From the NCBI GenBank assembly GCA_003194525.1, contig NBIV01000175.1, forward strand, positions 62,001 through 126,000: a DNA stretch of 64,000 bases. The letters run 5' to 3'. The notes under the pieces were generated by a model. The model made no database searches, was not told where the DNA came from, and saw nothing but the letters and a program-made list of their open reading frames with translations. Origin of the DNA: Gracilariopsis chorda (lineage: Eukaryota; Rhodophyta; Florideophyceae; Gracilariales; Gracilariaceae). A program made the position numbers and the translations under genes. Positions 46,160 through 58,260 of this stretch are shown here, one piece after another. Numbering within the stretch: position 1 is the first letter of the stretch; every line of letters begins with the position of its first letter.

Positions 46160-48498
46160 TTCTCATGCGATACGGGATGGAAGTAGAGAATTTTCTACAG
46201 CTAGTGGCAAACCTTCAGTAGCTTGTTCAGGTTTGGTTGAATTTCCCGAGAAATCAGGTTGCTTGCGCAGCCTAGAAAGGTGACTAAAGATTCTATAACG
46301 GTGGGTAGTGGGCAAGAATTTGACACCTTTATTGGGAGGCTGTTGGCTTTCAGAATCGTTCGCATAATTTTTAATAGGCCTAGAAGTGGTTTGGCGGTCC
46401 ATTCACTGACCAGTACTGTTAAGTCGTCTATAATGTGAAATAGCAGCGGCTGTTCGTATTCAAAGTTGAAAAGCGCAAAGTCTAGGAGAATTGGCATCAT
46501 AACGGATGCAGGGCTTGGAGATAAACGTGATTGGCAGAAGATGTTGTAAGATATTGGAAGGAGTTTGCTTGTGAAGGAATTTTAGCTATATAGGCTTCAT
46601 TTGAAACCCATGAACATGGCCCGTTGACACAGGCGTAGGCAAAGATCTGGGTTCAAAGCGTTGGGGACTTGGTAGGGAATATCAGCTTTGAGAGATGCAG
46701 GGAGACATGCATAGGATATTGGCAGTCCGGGACAGAGTTTGGACAGGCATGGCGGTAGGGAGATATTGTGAAACATGTTGGCTATATCCATTTAAATCGC
46801 TGTGATCTGCACTTATAGTAGTGTTATTTTGTCCAATAGACTTGGGTAGCAGAGTGATAAATTGGAAGGGTCGGTAAGTAGTTCGTTTTGAACGCGTGGC
46901 CATGTTATAAGCCTGGTCTCTATGGGCGTCTTCGATACTGCAAACAGCGTCATGATCAAATGCGGTGCAGCACAATGACATTCAGATGGCTCTGCCTCAA
47001 CAATAAACCAGAGCAGCATGCCAGCGTCTTGTGCACGCGATAAGAGTTTGAAATATTCGCCTTGAGAAGCAGGCAGTTTGTGAGGGGAGCGGTTGCAATC
47101 GTTGGGGTGATTGAGGGTCCGAATTAGTTCATGGGGCAGGCAGGTAAAGGAAGATAAAATAATATTGCTTGAAGAAAAGACGAAAGGAATTTTATCCAGA
47201 GATGACCGCGGTCGCGGTACTCTCGATTATGCTCGGGGAGTAGCGAGAGTATGAGGCATTTATGGGTTTGAAGATTCCTCGAGTAACCGCTGGTTCGGGA
47301 TTAGATGCTCCATGGTGGATAGCAGTTGTGAGGTCGAAGGAGGTGTTCGACATAAGAAATATCTCTGGAGGACGTTTGGGGAGTTGTGTATTATCATGCG
47401 AGCTTCGGCAGATTTTAGACTGCTGAAAGCGAGCCAGGATTGAGTTCTCGTTGGTAGAGTGGGCCGGTTAGGTGTGCTCGGTTTGCGTGCAGTGTTGGTG
47501 GGAAAACATGAGGGCGTAGTAGAGACGATTGATTGAGGAGATTACCTTGTTGGCATGAGAAGAGGGGGATCCTGTGAGCTGATTACTGGAAGAGGGAATG
47601 ACTTTGTTTGAGAAAAAGTGTGGGATATTATTTTTATTAGACGCTAGAGATTGGATGTGCTGAGCACTTTGTGGGTCTGATGGCGAGCGGAAATTTGGTT
47701 TTAAACGGTGTTTTGCATAGAACTGAGGGCTGCCATGCGCTTGCGTTGCAATGACATGCACGTGGTCATTTTCTCGAGTAGCTCTTGAGATTGCAATGTT
47801 CCCTGAGGAGGGGACTCGAGACTTTGGCATGCACAAGCCCACGTCTCTCGACGGTTCTTGTGCTCTCCAATAGAAAAGGCTACTTCTACGTACAAGATGG
47901 CGCAAAGGCGGCGAAGAGCTATCCCTGGTGACGGGTCTTACTCCAACCCTTCTTTAGTGTTAGAGTGAACGAGCCTTTCGATGTTTATCATACATCCCAG
48001 GGTTTGGGCCTCGATTTCGGCTGCCGGTGGCTTGCCTGAATGAGTTCGACGCCAGTGCCAAAACGACTCGGAAAGGAAGGTTGGGATTTCGCTTCCGGCG
48101 GCTATTAGAGAGCGGAGAATCGATGGGCCCATGAGTGCGTCCACCATGAGGCTGGTGGACGATAATCCTTTTCCCGAATAAATTTCCAGCCCTTGCGATT
48201 GGGCTAAAGAAAGGCCAACGGAGAACTCTTTGGGTTTGATAAGCTGTTTGCTTTCTTTCGTAGAAACACATCGTCTTCCTCCAAAGAATTGATACCGCAT
48301 TATTTTGCGGCGGAGGCACTGGCGAGAAGGTAGCAAGGAGTTGAGATAGTGTCTGATTGTTGGTTTGCTGTGGTTGCTACTGTTGAGCTGCGGAAACTTG
48401 AAGAGAAAGCCATGGAACAGATTTGCGGAAAACGGAAAACTGCCAAGTAATGGCAATTGCGGCGGGTTCAGAGGGGTGGTCGGGGACTGATGTGGCAT
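46160..48498 (-). pseudogene. Reverse-transcriptase pseudogene, DIRS/VIPER-like or unassigned
   Basis: One minus-strand frame runs from 48498 to about 46200, broken by several stop codons. RT landmarks in order: KTPIETRLITWPRVQNELL (finger), MDIANMFHNISLPPCLS (motif A Asp), a CQRAMFMGFKW stretch, LLFHIIDDLTVLVSEW (motif C, xxDD) and SLVTFLGCASN (motif E). Spacing is right for an RT, but the motif-A context is unlike Ty3/gypsy, Ty1/copia or common LINEs; it recalls DIRS/VIPER-type elements, by recognition only. The N-terminal part has PHQSPTTPLNPPQLPLLGSF and a helical FLSESFWHWRRTHSGKP. A separate frame at 48820-48530 (96 codons) may be upstream coding DNA of the same element. The 3' end abuts S6. 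No integrase or recombinase seen. Confidence 0.68.
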
Positions 48499-49117
48499 GG
48501 AGAGAAGGGTCCGCGATAAATCCAGATGGCTATAGTGACTTCAAACGGTAAGTTTTGTCTCCGAAAAGTTTGAAAATGTCACCGAAAGTCGTGTTGAGAA
48601 GGATATTCAGTTGTTTTGCATGATCTGTAGATCCTCCCAGGACTTCTTTAAGTTCTACATCGCGGAGGCGAAGGACGTCATTTACGAGTTCTTCCTTACA
48701 TAAGGTGATAGGGAGGTCTTTGCGGGTGCTCTGAGGTGCTATGGCGATCATTGCTTGCAGCTGGGAGTTAGAGAGCTTTGTGAGGAAAAAGAGGGGGTCT
48801 TTGGGTTCGAAGTGACCCATAACCGAGTACAGGTTGACATGTTTTGCTCGTGCCTGCCTGCGGCCTGGTGGGCGACAATTCCTTAGAAATATGATGACGG
48901 AAGACGGTTTTGTTGATGGAAAAAAGCAAGGACAGTGCGGTGAACGTTAGTGGTCGACGGATTCAAGGACTAAGGAGGCTGGCAAAGGCTCTTATAATAC
49001 CGTGAGAGAGGCATAAGAAGATGCAATAGACTATTAATGGAAATTGGCAGCAAAGAACATAGTTTCGGTACAAAAAATGAAAGTAAGTGGGATGGAGTTT
49101 TACATGAAGCAAAAAAT

Positions 49118-49755
49118 GAAACCCAAGCGTCGCCCTCATGTAGGTATTTTTGGCACTTGGTTGATTTCCCGAATGTTTCGGTAATGTTCTAATTGCATGA
49201 ACTACGACCAGTAATAGTGAATTAAACAGGTTGGACATGGAAAAATCAGTTGGTGGTTGACCACAGTAGTGCGCATGAACCAACGATGCGGAGTAATCTT
49301 AGATAATTCTAGTTCTTATTGTACACCCATTTCTGGCACGGTTAGTACTTTGTGCGACGGCGAATTGCCATCGCACCACTAAACGTTCTCCAGAAAAGGA
49401 CCCCAACCTTAGGAATTGGGCCAAAATCACGTGCTCTCTACTCCTCCTCGGAGAGAACGACCTTACTGTAGGGAAAGTCTATCCCCTTGCCCTTCTAAAG
49501 AACCCCAGTACTGGGACTGTTATTCCAACTGCTTTCGTGTTCGAATTTCTATAAGGGCTACTTTCTGGCATTGTCGTTTATCTTCGTCACTACTCTCGCG
49601 ACTCAGTTCCCCTTTTTTTCATCGCTTTACAGGGTGTCTTTCCAGCTGCCCGCGGCCCGTATATGCACCTGCCGCTTTCGTGGATGCGTAACCTCCCTCG
49701 AGGGCACTCAACCACATAAACCGCTTCGGTGGATAACCGATTCTTGCCTCAACCT
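49118..49755 (+). repeat. Repeat unit S7, 3'-truncated
   Basis: Starts TGAAACCCAAGCG and is an inverted match of S3's outer ~600 bases, including the hairpin GTGCGACGGCGAATTGCCATCGCAC (split across 49352-49376) and CCGCGGCCCGTATATGCACC. The similarity ends near 49755 without the usual TTGCACTACA end. Confidence 0.75.
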
Positions 49756-50205
49756 GAATACAATCCGTGTGGCAGAAGAGAGTGGCTCTGAAGAAATTGG
49801 GGAGGGAGATGTGTCTTTTTTTCACCACAAGAAAAAGATAGAACTGCTCAAAGAACGGAAAAGGAAGTGCAAGGTAGACTAGCAGGAGAGCGGGGATGCC
49901 ATGGACACTGAAACTCATGGAGGGCTTGAAAAAGTATCCGATTGTGTGATAGGAATTGAAAAAATTGGCGACGCGACGTAATTTGAACAGCGTTCTCATC
50001 CCTTGAGAATGGCTTTCCAATGAAAGATGGTAAGGCTCAAATAGATAGGAATGAGTCACGCAGAGGGTATCTAGAGGTAGTTCGGAGAAGAGAGGGGATG
50101 TGATATCGAAAGAAGTACGAAGAAGGTGTACTGCACTACTACCGACGAAGGCGAATCAGATTTAATGACTCAGCATCTTTTATTTCTAGTCTCATCGAAG
50201 AGATT

Positions 50206-52012
50206 ATGCAATCTGTGTGGAAGAGGGATGCTAACAGTACTAGGAACAGTGATGCAAACGCGAAGGGAAGAACGAGCAGGGGGAGAGGACGGAATATCGC
50301 ATGCATTTCGGGCGTCGTCAATGAGGTGGATAAGAAATGGGAAGTATTTGATCTGCTATTCTTCGTGTTTCAAATGTGTAGAACAGAGAAGAAGTTTGGA
50401 ATGCAACGCTTACAGAAGATAATCAGGACGTTCGTACAAGACCATCACCTCATTAACGCGCGTTTACGTTGTGTGCGCTACAAACGTCCCGATTCCTGTC
50501 GTGCAGTAATACTTGCGAAATTGCAGAGTTCTGCAATGATTTCGTCGTTTGCGAGAACGTCCAATCATTATCATGAACCATTGGTGGCTTCTGATACCAA
50601 TTCAATTAAACGGTATGATGCTTTTATCACATCAGTTTGTAATAGAATCAGAGAATGGAAAAATGACAAGGCTTTCATGGATGCAGCTGGTCGTTGGAAG
50701 TGTTTTGACGACACTTTGATTCCCTTTTATGATCAGAAACGCGACTTGTTACCAAAAACGTCGGTGAGTGAAGTGCAATCCTCAAGGAGGAAGACTCAGC
50801 GATGCCCTGTGGACTTGGTGTTTTTGCCGCTTTCGCGTGTTTATGATTACTACCGCTATTAGCGGGTGTCTCAGCCCTCAGCGGATCCGCGCTGTGCGCC
50901 AGGTGCACGCCTGTGCATGCGCCGTGTGCCGCCCAAGGCGTGAGTGGACCACGTGTGACACGGATAGTCAAGAGGAGGTTGGCACCACGGTGTGGAAATT
51001 TGGTTAACTTATATTTATTATTCATTATTTATCTAAGCTACAGTAGGGAGGTTACTACACTATATAGTGGCTCGGCGACCTCGCCCTGACACTGAGTAAA
51101 CTTCCCCAACCAGGGTTCTTGGCTCTAAGTCTTTTCCGCTTTCGCGAGTCTTCTACACTCCTCGGAGGTAAAGCCGCGTTACTAACGATAGACCTATCCA
51201 CCCTGCGTCACTAGGAGTATCACCGCCTTGGGCACTTGTCACTTAATTCACCACCGCCGTGTTCTCGCCCCTGTATAGGGTTCCTTTGTACCTTTTCTCG
51301 TGGTCCCGTTGGCCCACACCCCCGTCGCCCCCAATCGGGCATCCCCCGTATTTCCCTTACCCCACTCTCGTGGTTCCTACCCCTTTGTGTGGTTGCTCGT
51401 CACCGCTGACGCGTGTCTCTCGTGCCGGTATCCCGTGACGTCTTCCCCCACTCACGTGGACTCGTACACCTTGGAAGGGCTGTTTTCCCATTCGTGGTGA
51501 TCCTAATCCTACCGTTTCAACTCTCCCCGCTTGGCGTGAGGGTGAGCCTCGGCTTTACAACCCGACTTCGTCGTGCTCATCCGGAGAGGCTCCGTTCGCT
51601 GTGTTACGCTCCAGAGGGGAAGATTCCGAACGTCTTCGTGTGTTGTCCCGCTTGCGGGTATTGCACTACAGTGAGGGTTAGAAACGATCCTGTTCTTAGG
51701 GTCGTAACAGCTACATTACCACATAAGAATGCAATTCAGGAAGTGCCCCGTATTGATATAGAAGCAATGCTATGGAGTGGGGATGAACCTCGCTGTGCAG
51801 CGGGGCTGGACTCTGTGAAAAATTGTTTCAAAGATGTAGAATGCATGGAGTCTGGCAGCGAAATTATCGAAGCGCATGCAGAGGGATGTGGAAAGAGGAG
51901 ACCAGATATTGAATGCACGGTGGCCGAAGGTAATACAAAGATCAGCTTTGACAGATCCGACGATATCTCCGCTCTGCTTAAAGTATCAGACCACAGTGTG
52001 GTACAGTTGTGA
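50206..52012 (+). pseudogene. Unknown ~300-codon ORF split by repeat unit S8
   Basis: Two pieces, 50206-50768 and 51676-52012. The first encodes a helical protein (MQRLQKIIRTFVQDHHLINA; YDAFITSVCNRIREWKNDKA; YDQKRDLLPKTSV). The second continues RVRNDPVLRVVTATLPHKNA, later EAHAEGCGKRRPDIECTVAE, to a stop at 52012. Removing S8 plus one GTGAG copy (907 bases) joins the two in frame with no stop. No domain recognised. It may be a host gene or the 5' ORF of the Mutator-like element downstream. The start Met is the first in frame and is not independently supported. Confidence 0.6.
50769..51670 (+). repeat. Repeat unit S8 (solo-LTR-like), TSD GTGAG
   Basis: 902 bp, begins TGAAGTGCAA and ends TTGCACTACA: nearly perfect 10-bp inverted ends. 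A perfect 5-bp duplication GTGAG lies at 50764-50768 and 51671-51675. It carries the hairpin GGCGACCTCGCC near 51076 and a CGCTTGCGGG stem just before its 3' end. This copy defines the family's ends best. Confidence 0.9.
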
Positions 52013-52974
52013 AAACACGTACAAGAAGCACACGACGCAAGCCGATGACGTACAACTGACAAGAGTCGTAGGAGTTTAGAGTACGTGCTTAATCGATCCT
52101 AATAGCCGATAGGTCGCCTAGTATCCCTACTTAAGTAAAGCCTACCCACAGGAGACTCAAGAGGAAGACTCCTGGCAAGGTCTTGTGCCGACTCAGACTG
52201 TACCACTCCTCAAGTTGTTCACCGGAGAACCCCCCCACACTGCGTATACGTGATGGACTTCTCACACTTGAAAGAGGTCCAACCGATAACAGTACAAAAG
52301 CCTTACCATGGATAATTTCTTGGAGTACGATTCTGGTCTTTCCTATCATCTCTTTGGCAGTAACTTAGCGGAAGACCCTTTGCAGTATTCTCAGGATGTT
52401 AGAATCAGTTATTATTTACCTCTCTTGGAGTATAGTTGGCTCTAGCATCAGTTTTAACTTACACAAACCAGCTAGCTTTTATTCTACTCCATCTGCTGAA
52501 GAAAGTGGTTACCCATTTGCCATACAGAACTGGCCTCAAAGCCGAGTTGACATCTTCGTGACACCCTGTCAATATGCCATGACAACATGTTCATGTCAAA
52601 GAAGTCTTGGTTGATCACGTGGACATATTGGCTCTAGAGTACACGTTGCCTACTACTCACAACGTTGACAGACACTTCACACGGTACAGCAGGGATCGAA
52701 CGGTCATAAATGATTCCCGAGGGAGTCGTGCCCAGTCATCACTGGCACCCTGGGTTCATGCCAGATCATCAAGACCTTGTCTGATGACAAGAAATCAGCA
52801 TTGATGGAATTTGCCAAGTCACCAAACGACTAGATCTGGTACTGAACCCGGTAAACCAGTCACGTACGGATACCAGCACCAACGCCAAGCATCATACCGT
52901 TTAACCCGGACGAATTCTCATCGACTAGTGGAACTGATAGAACTAGACTAGAAACTCTATATAAACCCCAATGA
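52013..52974. other. Unassigned, possible decayed coding DNA
   Basis: Short plus frames (52183-52368, 52396-52614, 52607-52804) without recognisable domains. TATATAAACC near 52958 precedes the Mutator-like frame and could be its promoter. Confidence 0.4.
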
Positions 52975-54607
52975 GTGTTCCGAACTTCTAACTCGGATCA
53001 TCGCCATCGACATCCAACCAATTCAACCACTGCACCTCTGTTCCTAACACAGGATAGCTTTTTGGAAGCATCATCGGACAAGAGGTCAGAGAAACTAACT
53101 ACCGCAGCAGACGCCGCAAAGAAAGTTGGGGCGCTGTTTGTAGAATCTTTACTATCTTTTATATCAGATGTACAGGAGAACCCCTCGGGGTCATATAATC
53201 TGGAACAATTACACCGCATTGCATCTTCCTTCAAGTACAATCTTTTCAATCGCAAATCAACCTATCACACGCATCTAACTGCTGTCTCTGGTAGTGAAGG
53301 TACTACGAGGAACACTTCTGTGCTTGAAAGGGCAGCCATTAGGTGCAAGGGAAAATCTTGTCCATTCTAGTGCGTTATAAGGACTCGAAATGCGATGTAG
53401 AGTAAAGAGGGAGATGAGAGCAATGTTAAGTTGTACTCACGCTTAATGAAAGCTACGATGCACAGCCACGGTCCTGATCTCGCATCAGTGAGGAAGCACC
53501 TACCGCCAGATCTCCAGAATGAAGCTTCAGAACTGAAGCACGAGCTCCATATTCCATTTGGCGATATTATGCGGCTGTTGGAACGAAAGAATACCGTCGT
53601 AATCGATTGAAATTCTCTGTTTAGTAGACTATCGTATGTCCAAGACGCCGAAACACTAAATGGGGAAGAGTGCATTTGATTGTGTAAGGAGCTGCTACGT
53701 ATTCGCGATGAAAACACTGAGAACAAGGTCTTTCTTTCTATTACAGAGAATGTGAGGTTAGAGTCGGCCTCTTGGACCTACAAAGAATGGCTGATGACTA
53801 CGCTTGGTGCGGTTTTGTACCCGGAGTCAGCATTGACTGCAAAGCCCTTTCCAGCCGCTTGGGCTACCACTTCTTACTGTGAATGGCTGCCCCGACGACG
53901 GCCTGGTACTAACATTGTTTATGGGTCTCATTTCAAGCAAAACTGAAGAACGCTTCTTGCGAATACTGAAAGATTTCAGCTTCAAGATAAGCGTTTCACC
54001 CGCTCACCCGATGAAAGCTATGGATGAGAGCATAGCTTGTATTAATGCAACCAGGAAGGTATTTCCGCTATGTTACATATCGCGTTATGAGTTGCATCTC
54101 AACCAGAATTAGTTGAAGAAATTTACTAACTGGTGTTCCAAGATATGGAGAAAGTAGATGCTGCACAAGGACATACTATAAAAGCTTATACTAGATTATA
54201 AGTCTTACTGTCTTCAGAAGTTTGTGGATCCGAGTGTAACGCCCAGTAAGCAGTACGTAGTCCTCGATGCAAACTTCGAATTCGTTTCTGGAGAAAGGTG
54301 GCCGGATGTAAGGTTTAGAAATGAAGAATTTCTGGAAGAAGTTGTGGTCTTCAAGGTGAAATGGTTAGGGGAATCCAAGATCTCCAACTGTACACAACAG
54401 CTTAGAAACGTCTATGAGATTTATATGGCTCTTTGTGCCAATTCATTCTTCAGGTCTCCAATTCAAGATCCATTTGCAGCTTGCAGTTGCGGTCAGCACG
54501 CAGTGGCAGAGTTTCCCTGTCTTCATATAATCCGTTTTTTTGTAACATATCCCGAGGAACAGATTCTGAACAACGGCTTCAGCAGAGTATTAGGATCGCA
54601 GGTCTAA
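52975..54607 (+). pseudogene. Mutator-like (MULE) transposase remnant with SWIM finger
   Basis: Decayed Mutator-superfamily transposase. 52975-53370 is an N-terminal frame (LTTAADAAKKVGALFVESLL). From 53450 another phase reads KATMHSHGPDLASVRKHLPP and DIMRLLERKNTVVID, then CKELLRIRDENTENKVFLSI. The catalytic part (53879-54112) has LKDFSFKISVSPAHPMKAMD and ESIACINATRKVFP, then a basic 'RYELHLNQN' end, matching the MULE block with the second Asp, 'Ai..vFP' and 'CxxHxxxN'. The frame 54224-54607 carries CSCGQHAVAEFPCLHII, a SWIM zinc finger (CxC...CxH), diagnostic of MULEs. Several frameshifts. The terminal repeats were not identified. Confidence 0.82.
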
Positions 54608-55295
54608 ATTGAGCTTCTCTTTGATAATTATTGGAAGCACAATGCAGACGAAAGTACAAAGATCTACCTCTCTGACCTAAGGCGCACAATTGGAAACCAC
54701 CATCAGAAGAGCTAGCCTGCAAGAAAACATCCCTCAGTACGCTAAAGAACCTGAGGAAGATGGACAGTTAGATATAAGTAGCAAGGTACACGAAGAGGTT
54801 GAATCATACTTTTCATGGTCAGACGGTAAGGCAATGTTCAACACAATGCATTGATTGGCTACCGGAATAGGACTTGCAGCAGTTTGCAGCTTAAAAACTG
54901 TCTTCGAGCACGCCATCAACTCACTCTCCAAAGACCAATTCTCATTCCCCCATGCAAGAACACTCCCCAAACATACACTTGAGTGCGAAATCGTATCCCA
55001 GAACATGGAACAAATGCTGCATCCGGTTTACCACTAGTCAAGAATCTAAACCTGGCATACATTCGGAGCCGAGAGCAGAAATGACGGTGTCTGGAATCAG
55101 AGACAAAGAAGAAAACAATATCGGCAAAAAATAATCAGCCACAAACCATAGGATCGTAAACTTTGACTTTGATTCAATCAGCTATGGAATTTCAAACTCG
55201 TACACCATTGCAGCGTAGCGAGATCGTTAAAAAGCAATTGAAAAGGGTCTTGCTATCATATATAGTCAGTAGGCCGACATTCGTGGAGATGAACG
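54608..55295. other. No gene recognised
   Basis: Tail of the Mutator-like region and flank; short frames only. Confidence 0.4.
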
Positions 55296-55480
55296 TAGTG
55301 GCAGAAGATCTGTACCAGAAAGAAGGTTATGCTGCGTAGAAGGTGGTCATGCCTGCTCAATAGTTATGGTTGTGGCGGCAGACGTTTTGTACCAGAACGA
55401 AGGTTGTGCTGCATAGAAGATGTTTGTACCTGCGTGATAGGTATGGTTGTGGTGGCAGAAAATTTGTACCAGAAAGAAGA
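55296..55480. repeat. 77-bp tandem repeat, about 2.4 copies
   Basis: TGTACCAGAA recurs at 55311, 55388 and 55465 (spacing 77 and 77). Each unit contains GGTGGTCATG/GGTTGTGGCGG-like stretches with several substitutions. Not a multiple of 3, so not a protein repeat. Confidence 0.75.
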
Positions 55481-58260
55481 TTGTGCTCCCAAGCCTAAAG
55501 CAAGCTTCGAGTTTGAAACGACGGGAAAACGCGCTCTTTTTGGACTGTGGGTTGATTGGTTGGGAACATGAAAAGAGTGACCTGCAACGTCGTGGTTGGG
55601 TACTGGTGGAATCCGCAAGACATGAACCTGAACTTCGGGCTGTGACTAGTTCGATGCATGTGCTCTCTGCACCAGTCCGTACTCTGAGCTGTGATTGGGT
55701 ATGATTCTACTCAAAATACACCGTGTAGATTCAGCTCGTGCCCAAAATGTCACGCTTGGTTCCAAACGACTCTGATTTGTTTGTTTTGGTTTGGATCTAC
55801 TCAGAGGGATCCGAAAATTCTATATATGCGATGCTACCTGTGAGTGTCATGTTGCACGATTTCATGACACCGGACGACAACAGCCCTTTTTGTACCCTTC
55901 TTTGCTGGAGATTATCTTGAAAATATGTTCATAGCTCGAGAATACCAGCACTAGCGTGCAATCCCAATAGATGGTATACCAAAAATGGTTAGTAACCACG
56001 TGAGTACTGCGGCCACAGTCACAAGAAATCAACGACCTCGACTAAGGCAGGCAGAAATAGGTGATGATAGAAGCGTGTACAGGACAGCAGCCCACTAGTA
56101 GCGGTAGAAAAGAACAGTGGTGACAATAGATGAGTGACGAAAACCTTATGTCTAGTGCAATAGGGATAAAAATGTTTTCAATGAACGCGCAAGAACAAAA
56201 ACTTAGTTTTAGTGCGTGGATTAGAGCGAACTAGTACGCCGACTGATTTTGTAACAGACCAAGGCTGAGTCGCTCACGGTGTGCAAAACGCCGAGCTGCA
56301 CGGTGAGGCGGGTGACGGGGGATAGAGTAGTGTTGCGGAAAGGGGAGCAGACAACTCTAAGAGAAGGTGGGGGTCGCCAAAGGAAGGAGAAGTGGTCTGG
56401 CCTGAGTTGGATTGGCGGCAGCCGATCTCGGGCTTTTATTGGCAACTAGTCTAGGGGTAGAATCTCTAGCTATGCATACTACGTCTAAGCAACAACTCAT
56501 AATAATCTATCATGGGCCACATCCTTGCCATGATGGACCAGCTTAGCAAAAAGAATTATACCTTGGAGGGTATTGCTTATTGTGCCTTTGAGCAGACCAC
56601 ACCGCGAGCGATGCGACGTTTGCAGATGCAACAGGAGAATGAACATGGTGCCGACGAGCAGCGCGGGATTAGAGCTAGGAGGTCGGCGGCATTGGCGGCG
56701 GCGGATGCTGCTAGTGCGATGCGCTAACGGCCCCAGGCTGCGCGAAGGCGCTGGCGGCGAATGGTATTGCGCGTGGTTGCGTGGCGGCGCGGACGGCGGA
56801 TGGTGATGCGAATGGTGGTGATGAGTGGTACCTGAGGTGGGAAAGGCAAGAGGTGATGAATGGCACCTGAGCTGGAGAAGACAAGAGGGGGGTTGGCCTT
56901 TAAAATGAGATAGCATCTCATGTTGACTCCGCCTCCTTTCGGCCTTTTCCACCTAGGGCACGGATGGGGGGGGAATGCCTGACACTACCAGTGCAACGAG
57001 TATCTTTATTGGAGCTATTCTTGGAAGGTCACTGGTTGTTCTCCTTTCTCCAAACTTTGCGGTAGCAACGGCTTTTATGTGTACATCCGCACCCGTTTGC
57101 CCACAGTTTGTGGTACTTGTCGATATTAATTTGACTCATTACTCGCACAAATACACGCAAACGTGCTATAACAATTTTTCTTTCGGCTTCTCTCTCTCTC
57201 TTGCCCTTTCGTCTTCTCCGAAATCGAATTGTTGCAGGCGTCAAAGTTGTCGTAGTCCATATGGAACCACGATTCTAAATCGCCTTGCGCTGGATGCCTG
57301 CTATAGTGAGAGGAATCATTGCAATGTACTGGCGAGCCCCGCTAAGGGCACATGCAGTCCCCCCCGGCAAGGTGTGCCGACTGTGGGAGCTCACTACAAG
57401 TATCACTGGACACGCTCGCATCAGTGTCTGGCCGGACACTTCTGTAGCCCAGTCATCTCACACCGACCTTCCGAAAAGGCCAAAAAAAGTATATGAAGTT
57501 TCGCCGGATGAGGAAGCCAAATGGATATGCGATTGGGTCTACTAGGGGAATGTAGCCGTCGAATAGATAATTCGCCTTCTACGTCTTCTAGAATGTTAGT
57601 ACCGCTGCCTCGGAATCAGAGGCACGTGTCCGTAAACACACACATACACACTTTGATGTTGAAGTCCAAAATGACCATTGCCAACTTTGTAGCCATTATT
57701 GTGAAGGGGTCCTCGGGGGCCAAGTGGCGTGGCTGCAAGACTCCGCAGGCATTGCTGCACAGAGTAAGGACTCGAGAGTTGTAGGGTTGCGTGTTCTAAC
57801 GTGGACTGGGAAGGGAAAGTCCGGAGAACGTTAAAGTAGACCGTTCCCATGAGGGAGAAGTATCCAGAGACCGATTGAAGAAGGAAAGAATGGCTGTGGG
57901 GCTCTCCCGGAGAGCCCCACAGCCACGGAGAGGCTCTCCGTGTGGTTTCTCAAATTCCTTCAGCACTGACAATCCAGGCGGTGGTTTATATAGTGGTTAT
58001 GCATCCAGCTTACCCTGGATTTATCTAGGTGGAAAGACTCTAAATGATCAACGTCAGTGGACTATCGATAAGAATGGTCTGCCACTGTCTCTAGCAGATA
58101 GCAGCCAAGTGGTTGAAAACCCACAGGGCGTAACAGTGATGAGGCAAAGATCTAACCCAGTTTGCAAGATAGATGAATTGCCGAAGTCGTTGCGACCACG
58201 GAGGTGAATAATTGATAGTCGTTATGAGTCCGCATTGAAAAGCTTCGACTGTCGAACAAC
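55481..58260. other. Gene-poor stretch with palindromes
   Basis: Short overlapping frames (for example 56497-56952 - and 56975-57496 +) lack recognisable domains. 56810-56890 contains two imperfect copies of GTGATGA.TGG.ACCTGAG. A strong palindrome lies at 57891-57941. Confidence 0.45.
57891..57941. repeat. Adjacent perfect inverted repeats
   Basis: TGGCTGTGGGGCTCT (57891-57905) and its reverse complement (57911-57925) surround a 5-base centre; directly after, ACGGAGAG and CTCTCCGT (57925-57941) form a second hairpin around one base. Both stems are perfect. Confidence 0.85.

Noticed and set aside
52390-52850. Copia-type RNase H region
   Set aside because: A few residue runs were suggestive, but no catalytic motif could be confirmed in any frame.
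56497-56952. Pro/His-rich 151-codon minus ORF
   Set aside because: Low-complexity shadow of a GGT/GGC-rich stretch with alternative open frames on both strands.
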